This document shows positions 27,718 to 39,243 of a stretch of DNA of 64,000 nucleotides, one piece after another. The notes beneath the pieces were generated by a model, which had not been told where the DNA came from, searched no databases, and saw only the letters and a program-made list of their open reading frames with translations. Source of the stretch: Metridium senile (lineage: Eukaryota > Cnidaria > Anthozoa > Actiniaria > Metridiidae). A program made the translations under genes and the position numbers. Each line of letters begins with the position of its first letter. Position 1 is the stretch's first letter. The stretch is taken from the NCBI GenBank assembly GCA_949775045.1, contig OX459101.1:12078347-12142346 (forward strand), written 5' to 3'.

Positions 27718-29749
27718 CTATTTCACTAATGGTTTCTGTAGGTTGCACAGAGCTCCACAAACAACTAACATGTGGTTGGTCATAGGTACAAGGGTTAATG
27801 GAATATTTCCTTTAAATACTTTAAACTCTTTTAGCCTCTCTATAGCCCTTTCCACATGTATACGGACTTGAGCTATTTGTCTTGTAGATCTTGTTGCCAC
27901 TCTTGAAAGCTGTTTCCCTATAGAAAGGTAAAAGAATGACATGAGAACAATGGTTCCATTTGTAATTAACTATACTAATATCTAATACCTCTGAGTATTG
28001 CCCATACCATTCCCTATCATACTGTAATTGCTTCCCATTATTGACCCCCAATATAAACAAAATACATACCTTTCTTTGAAAAAGGTGGAATGTTGAGATA
28101 GACTTGTTTCTTAGTCAGTATGTCACGGATATTAAAGCCCTTATCGGCCATTACCACATCTCCCTCTTCTAGCAAATCTACTAAACCACTCTCCTGTGTG
28201 ATCTTCCTGTCACTGGTATTACCAGTCCAGAACTTCGACAAAAAGCTGAAGTAGCCATTTGGTGTGATGCCTACAAGAGTTTTTATGGTATTGTGCTGCT
28301 TATACTCACTCCAAGTTGCCTTCTGAGCATAAGGAGACGAGGGCTTTTCAACGAACATTTCAGTACAATCGATGATTACTCTAGTATCTGGGTAATTCTT
28401 GAAGGCTCGAGGTAACTTTCTTCTGATTAGTTCCTTTGATGGCCATAATAAAAGTGTGTCTTTTAAACTTGACGATAGAAAACACATCCGTGTAAGTGTT
28501 ATGCGACACACTTGGGACTCTGATATCGCGAAAATATCCGAAAGGTGTTTTTCTGTTAATCCCAACCTTAACCTCACTAACGTCATGACAAACTCAAGTA
28601 ATAGACTCAAAGTTCGTTTAGGACCTGGTTTCTTTTTGTTAGTTTTCTCATAATACATCTTTTTACTCTTGTTTTTATCCCAGTACTTGAGCTTCTGTGC
28701 CTCTGTTTCGTGGACAGACATCACTAATGATAAACAACCTTTCGATGGTACTCCAGTATAAAACGGAAAAATATCTTCTTACATATCATGCCTTTGACTT
28801 CAAAGCAAAACTGACGTCGTCTATGAATTACAAGGAAGGATTATGGAGCAAAAAAACAACTATTTTTCCTGACATGTTTGTCGAGAAATTTGGATGTTTG
28901 CCGAAGACATACAACCTTCAACGGATAAAAAAGCAAAAGATCGACGAAATACACTAGAAAATGACTTCAATTGCTGATAAAGGTGTTTTTCTGTTAATCC
29001 CAACCTTAACCTCACTAACGTCATGACAAACTCAAGTAATAGACTCAAAGTTCGTCAGACTCTAATACATCCTCGATAAATAAGTCCCTTTTAATAGCTG
29101 CCTTATTGTTTAGTTTTTTTGAAAGTTCAAAGTTTTCGGTTTTGAGTTTAGTCATTTCTTCTTCCCATTGTTTCATGTCTTCAAGTGTCAGATCAGTTTG
29201 ACTGGCGATAGAAGTTTTCCCTGGATGCTCAGTAGGTGTATAAACATTGCAGTCTTCAGATATATTTTCTAAGCAGTAGGAATGGTCAAAAAGTGGATTA
29301 GACACTGATACGGAATTCGTTGAAGCAGTCAAAGTTTCCTTGACGAACTGACTTTCGACTGTGGTAGAGGGACGAGGTGATTTGCTTGCAATTTCGTCGC
29401 CATCTTTATCAGGTTGCAAACATCGTTTTTCGGCTTTTTTTGCATCCTCAGACTGACTCTTCACGACATTATTGTTTGGATGTACAGGATTGGCATTTTT
29501 ATGAAGTATATACTTTCCAATCAAGGATTTCTGGTATGTTTCAGGCAGGAAATGCTTGCTACAGATCCTTAAGCTGTTGTCTTTGCAGGCTTTCGCTCTG
29601 CGGCTGTGTTTACGAAAAATTCGGTCATTTCGACCACAGAACTTTAACCAAACATCCAGTCGATCTGTTTCTTTTGGAAATCTGAAGTATCCAAGGTTTG
29701 GTTGCTTGTAATTACCGTTTTTACATGAGGAAACGGAGCAATAAACCAT
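27718..29749 (-). pseudogene. THAP/DDE_Tnp_4 transposase of the ISL2EU element
   Basis: On the minus strand the gene starts at 29749 with a THAP finger (MVYCSVSSCKNGNYKQP...), followed by a linker and coiled coil. After filler DNA (28761-29055) it resumes with FYTGVPSKG and an HTH_Tnp_4 segment (LLEFVMTLVRLRLGL). The DDE core follows: D in VIIDCTEMF, D in VVMADKGFN, then across an intron (donor near 28070, acceptor near 27921) E in VERAIERLKEFK. The triad of the IS5/Harbinger-like fold is complete. The filler adds a frameshift and stop between THAP and core, so this copy cannot make full-length transposase unless the filler is spliced out. It stops at 27718. Confidence 0.75.
28761..29055. other. 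Chimeric filler DNA in the ISL2EU transposase gene
   Basis: Two blocks are joined. 28761-28980 is nearly identical to 30587-30807, outside the element. 28979-29055 repeats 28541-28617, the gene's own downstream exon. Together they separate the THAP part from the catalytic part. Such patchwork is typical of copy-paste repair at a double-strand break. Confidence 0.8.
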
Positions 29750-30586
29750 CTTAGCTTGTCAAAAAAAAGTTTGTTTATATTGTACAACTTTTTAAATTTT
29801 CGCACCAGGCCTCGCTTTCATGCAGGTTTTTCGTTACCATTCCCGCGCGCCAAAAAATATCGGAATTCGGCTATTGAAGTAGCTTCGGTTCAAAATGGGC
29901 CGCAAGAGATAAGCACACAGACGGATTTAACATCAGAGGAATTATCTGAGATTGAAAAACTTCAATCTCAAGTAATGGAATTAAATAATGCACTGTCTCA
30001 CTTAACAAAAGGACATGAAATAATCAAAGAAGAGAATGTAAAGCTAAAGTTAAAAGTCAATCATCTTCAGTCCAAGTTAAACAAGCCAAGATTTGACATA
30101 GAGAAATACAAGGACAGTCCTGAAGATATAAATTTTTACACAGGACTTCCTGATTATGATGCATTAATGTTGTGTTATAATATAGTCAAAGACAGTGCAA
30201 GAAACATTAACTATGACACTGAAAATATTCCTTCAGCTGATTATAAAGGTCAGAGAAAAATTGGCAGGACAAGAGTTCTGTCAACTTTTGAAGAGTTTAC
30301 ACTTGTGTTGATGAGAATTCGTCTTGGTCTTTTCGAGAGAGATCTTTCTCATAGATTTAGTGTGCCCTATGACTGTTTCAAGAGTAACAAAAGCATGGCT
30401 TCGATTTCTTCACTGTGAGTTTGAGCCTTTGATAAGAATCCCTACATCCAAGGATATAACACTCCACATGCCAGCAGTATGTAAGCGGACGCGTTTGAAT
30501 ATCCGGGAGACCATGCTTTGCAAAGAGAAAGAAATACTCTTCATTTTGAAGGAAATTGAAGTTTATTTCGCAAATAGAGTTTGGAA

Positions 30587-30807
30587 AAACGGAAAAATAT
30601 CTTCTTACATATCATGCCTTTGACTTCAAAGCAAAACTGACGTCGTCTTTGAATTACAAGGAAGGATTATGGAGCAAAAAAACCAACTATTTTTCCTGAC
30701 ATGTTTGTCGAGAAATTTGGATGTTTGCCGAAGACATACAACCTTCAACGGATAAAAAAGCAAAAGATCGACGAAATACACTAGAAAATGACTTCAATTG
30801 CTGATAA
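30587..30807. repeat. 221-bp segment copied into the ISL2EU element
   Basis: This matches 28761-28980 in the same orientation with only about three differences. Here it directly follows the truncated THAP transposase relic, so this is probably the donor or a shared third source. Confidence 0.85.
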
Positions 30808-31809
30808 TCAAAGTTTGAAATCTATTTGACTGTTGAAGAAGATCGAGAAAGGTTGAACTTTTTTACACGTAAAGAACAATGATTTTGAACGATATCTGTG
30901 TTGTAAAATTTCATGTTTTGCATGTTATGGACGTCCACTTTTGCTTTCTATTACCAATACATCGATAAAAACAATTATAAAGAGCATTACAGAGGTATTT
31001 TCATTGGCTATTCAAAAGACAAGGTACGAAATTATGTAAATTAGCATTTTGTTTTGTTGTGTATTTCACTAGCATGTTAGATCAGTTTTTATATGCAAAA
31101 TACTGCAAATATTTTAAGATTTGATTTTTATATATAAGAACAACTTATAAATAGACGTTTTTTTGTGTACACTATCATTCATTTTTTGAACGAAGAGACA
31201 ATAAAGTCATGGGGCTAAGATTTAATTTTCTTGTGTTAACGAATTGTTTCACGTTTTTTACTATCTATTGACATAACCACTTGATAAATATTGATTTTTT
31301 TCAAAATATTGATGAAACATATTTCTAATAAAAGCGAAAAAACTCTTCATTTGTTCAAAATCACAAGTCAAAACACCTTCACGGCTTCGCTTAGATTCTA
31401 TCTTCTCGGCATCTGATTGGCTAATGAGCTGAATTTGGCCTGGCTATTTCCCTTTAATACTGGAACTTCCTGTTTAAGCACTTTTTGCGACATGCATTGG
31501 CTGATGCATTCTGGGACGGTCGTTCCCAGTACCCCTCAATAAATGCAGGGAAGCCTGTCGGATAATTCCTTTGCGATTATAATTAATCTTGTTGAACTTA
31601 TTTTACGAAAATGATGTATAATACTAGAATTTGTACTTAACTTTAATTTGCAATACTATAATTTTTACCCTACTTTAGCTAGAATTAAGGAATTTTTAAG
31701 GAGTTTTTGCTGATTTTCTAAAATTCAAGGGCTTTTCAAGTGCCCTTAAAAACCTAAATCAAATCTAAGGAGTTTTCAAGGAGTTTAAGGAGTAGCACGA
31801 ACCCTGTTA
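30808..31809. other. AT-rich stretch without recognised features
   Basis: No convincing frame or repeat was found on either strand. A block at about 31375-31560 is less AT-rich than its surroundings but gives no recognisable product. Confidence 0.5.
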
Positions 31810-32635
31810 ACAGTATGAGAAGCATGTACTCACCAATGACTTAGAGATCAAGAAAGTTGAATTCACAACACATGGCAGAAAGACACCTCTGAAAGAAATA
31901 AGAGAAAATATGTTAAAAAAGCACAGCAAATACCTTAAGAGCATCAAGTGATGAACAAATAAATGAAATGGATAAACAGACACTGACAATATTGAGATGC
32001 TGAGGAAAAAAACTAAAAGAAGTACAAAGAACAAGACACTTGATGATCTGGCTTGATAACTTTACTGTTGCCAATTCAGGATACTTGGTATGCCTCGTCA
32101 CCTTTCTGTATGATCCTACTTTGTTCTACACTGACGAGGAATACCAAGCAGCATTTGGGAAGTCTGTTAATATTCAGCAAATAATAGAGGATCCTGAACT
32201 GCATTTTATCGCAAGATGCGGTAGTTCAGATAGTGAACTGCTTTTATACACTGAAGAAAGACTGAAATGCAATTCTGAATTAACAAGAAACTGTTCCGAA
32301 CAAGTAAAAAGCATCAGTTACACAGACAAAATGAGATTTTGCCATGGGGACATGCCATTAAGAGCTTTTTAATCAGGCCAACCAAAAGGAGCCAACTGTT
32401 TTTGTTGTGCCTGTGGAATTCACAGTGAGGAAGCCTACTGCCTAGACCACGCCCTCAAATGTACCTTCACCAGCCTAGAATAACGACAAAAAGCCATCCT
32501 AAAAGGAGCCGTAGCAAAAAGAAAGCTACGGGAGGGAAAGATGAAACCATTTGTTAGTCTATCAAAGCAAGAACTTATGGAGGAGCTGGGATCTAGAGAA
32601 ATATATGATGGAAAAACACAAAAGGAATTACAGGA

Positions 32636-35388
32636 GTATGGTGGCCCATTGTTCTCATAGCAATAATAACACAAAATCAATAATTTTTTAGTAAATAAAA
32701 AAAAATATTAAAAAATAAAACATTGAAAATTGATTATCTTTTTAAGTAAAAAAAACAAACTAAGAAACGAAAAAAAAATAAAAATAAAACATTAACACAA
32801 AAAAATTCAACGCAAAAAAAAAGAAACGAAAATAAAATAAAAATAAAATAAAAAAAAATTTAAATAAAATAAAATAAAATAAAAAATAAATAAAAAAAAT
32901 AAACGAAAAAAAATAAAAATAAAATAATAAAAAAAAATTTCAACGCAAAAAAAAATAAACGAAAATAAAATAAAATAAAAATAAATTAAATTAAATAAAT
33001 TAAAAAAAAAATAAACAAAAAAAATAAAAATAAAAATAAAATAATAACTCAAAAATTCAACGCAAAAACAAAAGAAACGAAAAAAATAAAAAATATAATA
33101 ATAATAAAAAAAAAAAAAATTACAAACATTTGATTTCAAATGTTGTGGGCCGGCCCAGCGTTCTCATAGCCAGCAATATCTATGAACAGCGGTTGCACTC
33201 ACAAATTAAAGATGGCGGCTTCGATCCGAAACACTGACTGGGAAAACGCTTAGATCAGACCTACAGCGCTATGTATTACAAAATCTGATGCGCAGGGAAA
33301 TTCTTGACTTTGTTCGTCGGGATTTCCCTGAATATGTATGAAGTCTAGGCACTTTATCACGAAGATTATCTTTCTTTGGGATTTCTTATATCAATTATGA
33401 CACTGATCTCCAAGAAGTCGAAAATGCTGTGCGACGAGAAATTGAAGGGCCAGGGCAGTTGCTTGGTTATCGTGCAGTGCACAGAAAAATAAGAGAACAA
33501 CATAACCTTGCTGTGCCACGTAACCTAGTTTACGACGTCATGTGGGATGACGGGATCCAACTGAACCCGGGAACTGAAGCAGCGATCCTCCATGGCCCAG
33601 AGGTCATAAATGGCCACGAAGACCAAGACTTGTTCATTGGTGTGTTAACAAATGTCCACAACATGATTGGTCTGGAGTACAAATGGTTCAACAATGGTAA
33701 CAGTATTGTATTGGTCCACACTGTTGCCTTATTAAGATCAGTAAACCTGGAGAATATTTCTGTAAAGTGCTATATAAAGATGTGGTGCTTGAATCTCTTC
33801 CTGTCAGTGTCTTCCAAGATGTCAATCAAAGGTCAGCATGCAGCACTAACGTTTAATAATTTAAGTGAAACCACTCTAATCATCTATACTATAATATATT
33901 CTGCTAAGCCTTAAATGTGTATGCCACAAACTCCTCCGAGACAGCTTTTCGCCCATACTCGCTCAGAGCCTGGGAAGCTTGTGGATGCACGCAGTAACCT
34001 ACAGATCTTAATGGAATTTTTTTCAGTGAAATTTTCTTTTTCTTGCAGACAAAGACCAAGCAAGTAAGCTCTTTGCTGAAGGAAGGGAAAGTTTCAGTCC
34101 CAAACAAAAGATAATAGCTTAACATTTTTATTTTGTTCTATTTCTGTTAGTAACACTTGAACTAGAGTTTCTTTCTATACTACCGAATTTAGTTATAGTC
34201 TATAATGTTATTATCTGCCATGTGCTGACGTGTTCTATGTTCTATGGTTTTAGCCGAGTTGGCTATCAGCCGTGTACAACAAGATTATATTGACAATCAC
34301 TGGACAATCACTTTTCTCATGAAAAAATGGGTCAAATTGCTCATCCATTTTCACTGCTAACTGCAAATGAGCTGATAGCCCAGTAGTAGAGAGCCAATAT
34401 AACACCTTGCCCTTGCTCATATACAATATTTATTTTTACTATTCACAAAACTCACAAATCCTATATTCTGATTGGCCCATAGAAAAGAAAGTGAAAAGTT
34501 TTTTCCAATTATCTTTTTAGTCATTATTAATTTGCCTTAAAGTTTGGTGGATACTAACACAATTTAATAGACCTCTCATTCTCATGGACTATGATGAGAT
34601 CATCCTATCTATAAAATCTTAGTCAACTCATCCTTTAGGTCTAAATTATTGTTAAGTATAACAAGTGGTGTTCATTCAATAAAATGAAAATGTATTTTGT
34701 ATACTGTATACATGATTTGAATCTTCATAATTATGTGGATTACTGTATTCCCAAGCTATATATCTCTGTAACATCAGATATACATGGTTATCCTCATTTC
34801 TTTTGTATTTTAAAATAGAAAGCTTATTTGCTACTGCTGTGCAATAAAGCAGCAGTAGAGCGAGCACGGTTTTAGTGTTATCGCTCTACAATATCAATTT
34901 AATTATAAGGGACTGTGCAATAATTACCAGAAGGGGGGGGGGGGGGGGGAGGTGGGGCTGTAAAACCAGATTTATCAAGCAAAAACATCGGCCGTTTCAA
35001 TTAAGTACGTAATTTGTACGTAATTTTTTTTAATTTAATTTAATTTAATTTATTTGTATTTTATTTGTATTATATTTTCGTTTATTTTTTTTTGCGTTGA
35101 ATTTTTTTTTGTTATTATTTTATTTATTTTTTTCGTTTCTTTATTTTATTTTTATTTTATTTTATTTAATTTTTTTATTTGATTTTTATTTTATTTTCGT
35201 TTCTTTTTTTTTGCGTTGAATTTTTTTTTTGTATTATTTTATTTTTATTTTTTTTTCGTTGCTTAGTTTTTTTTTTACTTAAAAAGATAATCAATTTTCA
35301 ATGTTTTATTTTTTAATATTTTTTTTTATTTACTAAAAAATTATTGATTTTGTGTTATTATTGCTATGAGAACAATGGGCCACCATAC
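32636..35388. mobile_element. Foldback element with an IS3-like transposase remnant
   Basis: The termini GTATGGTGGCCCATTGTTCT and its complement continue into several hundred bp of AT-rich inverted arms (about 32655-33130 and 34990-35365). The flanking duplication is AGGA, or ACAGGA if the ends are trimmed by two bases. A decayed integrase-core transposase lies inside. Runs of AAAAATAAAATAAA make the arms internally repetitive. The interior after 33915 has no genes but contains a G-tract at 34927-34950. The element may belong to the eukaryotic IS3EU group, but this is uncertain. Confidence 0.75.
33262..33914 (+). pseudogene. IS3-like HTH transposase remnant plus Ig-like segment
   Basis: Fragments REILDFVRRDFPEY (about 33296) and GPGQLLGYRAVHRKIREQHN (from about 33447) match the N-terminal helix-turn-helix part of the integrase-core family also seen at 50902-51603. 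After about 33540 the DDE core is absent. The frame instead encodes EVINGHEDQDLFIGVLTNVH and YKWFNNGNSI, which resembles an Ig-like domain and recurs at about 52440-52560. Frameshifts precede 33429. It cannot be an active transposase. Confidence 0.55.
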
Positions 35389-36289
35389 AGGATCTCTTAA
35401 CTGAGAATTTGCAGGGAAAACAACGGGTCTCTGCACTTCTAATACACACACCAGAAGCGTCACTCTCTGACCGTGGTCTAGAAAGTTATGAAGTTTTATC
35501 CTGTGAGCCACTACACGACATAGGCCACCATATTGACAACTTTACCACAGAATTTCCAAAACATCTATCACCTGAGGAATCTAAAGTTTTTACAGAAGCG
35601 GCTTCACTTTCCTTAAAGGGAAAAGATGTGTAGATTATAGAAACGCCTTAATCAAGACAGCTGGTATTGCACACCAGTCCGGAGTAATGTCACAAAATGC
35701 ACTTGCAACAATTGACATGCTTGTAGAAATGCAGCGAATACTGTATTCGGATGACAAAAATAGAACTGTTAACCAGATACTACGCTACTACAATCAAGCC
35801 CGGTATCACTCCATGCTTCTACATGACTACATTGTCACCAGCCCTAACAGAAAGCTTACTCTAAGAAAGATGTTTGGTGTGTATTTCCACAATCTGAGCG
35901 CACAACGCTGTTGATATGTTGCGAATTGTCTCTGGCCAATCAGCGAACGCAGAAAGACAAGAGAAAATCTTCAATAGTGTTAAACGTGTTACCAAACAAA
36001 CAAGCAACTACCATCCTGGCCATATCATTCCAAACCTCTTCATCCGTCTGAAAGCTGAAAAGCAATTGGGACTACAGGGAAATGATGTTCAACGACAGCA
36101 AGCACATGTTACAAATTTAAGTGCCTTCCAAGACCACAAAATACTGTTATCCCAATTTCTTTCATAAAGAAACACACAAGAGAGTGGCAAGCTCACCTCC
36201 AGCATATAGGTGATTTCTTATTACAAGGAGAAAGTATCTGGTGGAATAAAGTAGATGACAACAATGACGTAAACAGTTATACCAAAGGG

Positions 36290-37010
36290 ACAGTAATAAA
36301 TTGGTCAGGGCTGGCAAAGAAATTTTGGGGAAAAAAGGGAACTTAGCAAGAAATGGAGGGCAAAAGATACAAGACTTTCTGTCGAAACAAGGCGTCAATG
36401 TCAACACATTTAAAAAGCCAATTGCCTACCAAAGGGTGCGCAGACACAAGTTGCGGGGGAAAGGGGTGAGATCAGTGTTCCCACAGCAGAGACAAATGAG
36501 TCCCTAAAGAAAACACTTAAGGCAAAGATTGTGAATGGAGAGATCCTAATATGGGAAATGATAGTACCCGAAAAGTATTCCAAATTGATTTTGAATAAGA
36601 ATGAAATCGAAGCAACAGAATTCACAGTCCACGGTAGAAAAATGCCTCTAAAGAGAAATGGAAAGACAAAAAAATACACACACATTCACTCTGACAGCTA
36701 CTATAACAATATGACAAGACTAGAAGTGGTAAAGCACCTGACTGAACTCAACCAATTTAACGACAGTGAAGGACTTACCACATGAAAGAAAAAGTAGAAA
36801 AAAAGAGAAAACAAGGCATCTGATGATTTGGCATGACCATTCAACAGTTGCCAGCCATGGACATCTGCTGTTTTGGTATCAGTCATTTATGATCCTGCAT
36901 TTCACTTTACATCTGATCAATACAAATTAAAAACTGGTGAGATAGTGGACATCCAAGAGGAAATAGAACGTCCCCAAGTTGATATCATTGCAAGGTAAAT
37001 TTTTTTATAG
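36290..37010 (+). pseudogene. Repetitive gene family B, copy 2, N-terminal part only
   Basis: Blocks such as NGGQKIQDFLSKQGVNVN (about 36350) and GEILIWEMIVPEKYSKLIL (about 36535) lead into TEFTVHGRKMPL, which parallels the start of copy 1 (VEFTTHGRKTPL, about 31855). It stops after the VDIQEEIERPQVDIIAR-like segment, where a 68-bp tandem duplication follows. Several frameshifts make it a pseudogene. Confidence 0.55.
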
Positions 37011-37089
37011 TTGAACTCCCTCAAGAGGAAATAGAACGTCCCCAAGTTGATATCATTGCAAGGTAAATTTTTTTATAGTTGAACTCCCT
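36954..37089. repeat. 68-bp perfect tandem duplication
   Basis: Two adjacent identical units (36954-37021 and 37022-37089) contain CAAGAGGAAATAGAACGTCC. The unit includes the end of the family B frame and some non-coding DNA. Perfect identity implies a very recent event or an assembly artefact. Confidence 0.9.
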
Positions 37090-37687
37090 CAAATTTTAAC
37101 ATGATGTCATAACATTGTAAGAACATCAAATGTTCCCCCTCCTAAAAAGGAGGCTGTTTTTTTAAAGCATCTTACAGGAGTTACAGGGAGATAGTTTCTT
37201 TGCCAAAGTATAGTTTCCCAACAAACCTATTGGGTCTACATGTTTTGGTCAAAATGTCACTTCGGCATGATGCGAGCAAAGCCCGAAGAAAATTAGAAAT
37301 TGAAATAAATGTTGTATGTATTGATAGATAATGCCAGTGGTCCAGGCCATCCAAAAAATCGAACATTGAATGGAGGGGGGAGGGGAGGGTGATGAAATTA
37401 CTGTCAGTTAGCAAGACGGACAGTTAATTACATTATTCGAACAAAGCGCGCGAATGTCTCAACTACTTTTGTCCGTGATTGTCTACAGCACATAAACAAT
37501 TTTTTGGTCAACCTAACTGCTACAAAGGCATCAAAACCTATTATTTCATAGATATGCGCGTGTACTTCAATTCCAATGTATAATTAGCGAGGTAATAAGA
37601 CATTTGCGAAAAAAACACAGAACACACAAAAAGTGATTTGCTGATATGTGAACTTTCTATAGTTGGTCAACAATCAAGGTATTCAAG
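37090..37687. other. Spacer before the mariner relic
   Basis: No gene was recognised. A short G-rich run occurs at 37374-37390. Confidence 0.5.
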
Positions 37688-38353
37688 TGCAAACTGAGCG
37701 CAGAAAAAAGGGCATATATAGGCTATCTGTTGAACGATAAGGGGTTTACCGTAAATGAAATATGTAAAAAGGCAAAAGTTTCAAGGGCCACAGTTTATCG
37801 ATTGAAAAATGACAAGACATGGATGGAAAAAAAGGCAAAGGCTAAGAACATCAATGGAAGACAAAGAAAAATAACAGACCGCGGTAGTAGACAGCTACTG
37901 CACAAGGTCAGTTATCTAAGAACGCAAATGGGGAGATTTCCTTCAAGACGCCTAATGAGAACTGCAGGACTTTCCTTAAGTGACGTTAGTGATAGGACAA
38001 TACGTCGTTGCTTGAACAGGCATGAATACTATCACCTCCAAGCGCGAAAGAAAGGACTGATGTCCCGTGCGATCAAGACAAAAAGGGTGGCCTTTGCAAA
38101 AAGAATGGATGCTAAATACCTGCCAAATGTTTGGACCCATAAGATAGCATTCTATCTCGACAGTTTCTACCATAAACGACATCCGCTGGACCAGGCAAGG
38201 GCACCAAGGGGGCGCGTCTGGAGAAAAAAAAAATGAAGGGCTACTACAGGGGTGCACGGCTAAGGGACAAAAGGAGGGAAGTGGCGGAAAAGTACTAAAA
38301 TTAATGGTGGCCACCAGCTACAACAAAGGTGTCATCGAATGCTATCCGTATGA
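37688..38353 (+). pseudogene. Mariner/Tc1-type transposase relic, N-terminal part
   Basis: The frame encodes an HTH domain (about nt 37690-37830, with NEICKKAKVSRATVYRLKND), a second HTH-like region (DVSDRTIRRCLNRHEYYH) and the start of a DDE core (HKIAFYLDSFYHKR, with the first catalytic D, then DQARAPRGRVW). A frameshift follows the A-run at about 38225, after which another frame continues (MVATSYNKGVIECYPYE). It breaks off at 38353, where the terminal sequence of another element begins. No start ATG is obvious upstream of 37730. Confidence 0.7.
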
Positions 38354-38399
38354 GGTCAATTCCATCGTTGCAGACATTACCCTCAGGAACAACAAACTG

Positions 38400-39243
38400 G
38401 TTATAACTTCTAACTGAGACATGATGGGTTGAGCAATATTTGTTATAAGAAAGCTTTAGGGATCCCTTCTTCTTTGTTTATGAAAACACCAAGCTACCTT
38501 CTTTTTTCCCTTGGAATTATAAAAAAGAATACTGTTGCGGACATTACCCCAAAATTAACCAAGTTCTTAAGTGAAGATTTTTAGATCAAAATTCCTGTGA
38601 ATTGCAAAACGTTTTAGACAAACTAAAACCCTGGCTGCTTTTAGTAATAATGAAAGTTCAATAATATTCATAAATATATTTTTATTTTATATTACTGGTA
38701 AAACTCTGGAGAAAATTAGTGTGTTGCGGACATTACCCCATTAGTGTTACGGACATTACCTTTTTGGGATAGCATAGATTTTTAGTATAAAAACCAACAG
38801 GAATCAATGTATTATGCTAAACATTAAAAATTAAATAATTAAAAAGTAAATAAAAGTAAATTATGCCAGATATAGGCATTTTAGATCTCATAGTCCATGG
38901 GCCAGACCCTCACAGATGTACCATTCAGAGGGACCTGCAGCGAATGATACAAATTTGAAGCTTGGCAAACGATGTTTCCAAAAAGTTATGATAGCAATTC
39001 CAATAGAGTAGCTTTTCCATATATTTTTTTAATCGAAAAATCCACTATTTTCTCCTCTGCATGAAAACGAGGCTCAACTAAAAAAAATCATTTCAAAGTG
39101 TTAACATAAAAATAAAATTGTTTTTATCATCTAGATTTAAAACAGGATAGCCCATTCATTATGTCTTTAAATTAAAACTTTATTAGCCTGTTTGTACAGG
39201 GGGGAAATTAAAATTTTCGTTGAACCATAATTTGCAATGCATC
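38400..39243. other. Subterminal region of the composite element
   Basis: AT-rich, no coding frame. It contains the repeated GTTGCGGACATTACC motifs up to 38751. Confidence 0.5.

Larger units (their letters stand above)
25790..29872. mobile_element. ISL2EU-type DNA transposon
   Basis: Inverted termini of about 85 bp begin AGCCGAATTCCGA and include CGCGCGGGAATGGTAACGAA and AGGCCTGGTGCGAAAA. A 2-bp AT duplication flanks the 4,083-bp element. It carries a THAP plus DDE_Tnp_4 transposase on the minus strand and a SAP/SWIM-finger protein on the plus strand, the pairing known for ISL2EU elements (Repbase nomenclature), whose second protein normally also has a YqaJ nuclease. Both genes are damaged, so the copy is not autonomous. 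Confidence 0.8.
25401..30418 (+). pseudogene. THAP-domain transposase gene split by an ISL2EU element
   Basis: The left part (25401-25789) encodes an N-terminal THAP zinc finger (C at residues 7 and 12, a later C-x2-H pair, and a terminal P) followed by a short EEQPAI-type repeat. The frame resumes right of the inserted element at 29873 with a coiled coil (about nt 29940-30090) and an HTH_Tnp_4-like region with FEEFTLVLMRIRLGL (about nt 30290-30335). After about 30380 the frame shifts by one and the DDE catalytic region is missing. This was a THAP/DDE_Tnp_4 transposase related to the one inside it. It is dead: interrupted, frameshifted and truncated. The AT dinucleotide is duplicated at the insertion. 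Confidence 0.75.
31810..36250 (+). pseudogene. Repetitive gene family B, copy 1, split by a foldback element
   Basis: Degenerate coding blocks at 31810-32635 (with a clear stretch LFYTDEEYQAAFGKSVNIQ near 32120-32180 and a KPFVSLSKQELMEEL segment near 32550) continue at 35389 with LLTENLQGKQRVSALLIHTP and YEVLSCEPLHDIGHHI. The frame crosses the foldback insertion cleanly. Stops and frameshifts occur elsewhere (for example about 32370, 32480, 35635). I recognise this as a strongly amplified cnidarian family with a conserved EPLHDI motif; its function is unknown to me, and a mobile-element origin is likely. Confidence 0.6.

Noticed and set aside
32807..33139. Phe-rich minus-strand frame
   Set aside because: It is the complement of the A-rich foldback arm and is low complexity throughout.
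34927..34950. G-tract as a functional quadruplex site
   Set aside because: It is a single homopolymer-like run in a decayed element with no gene nearby, and its length is prone to sequencing error.
37976..38314. Minus-strand frame of 112 codons
   Set aside because: It is the antisense shadow of the mariner relic.
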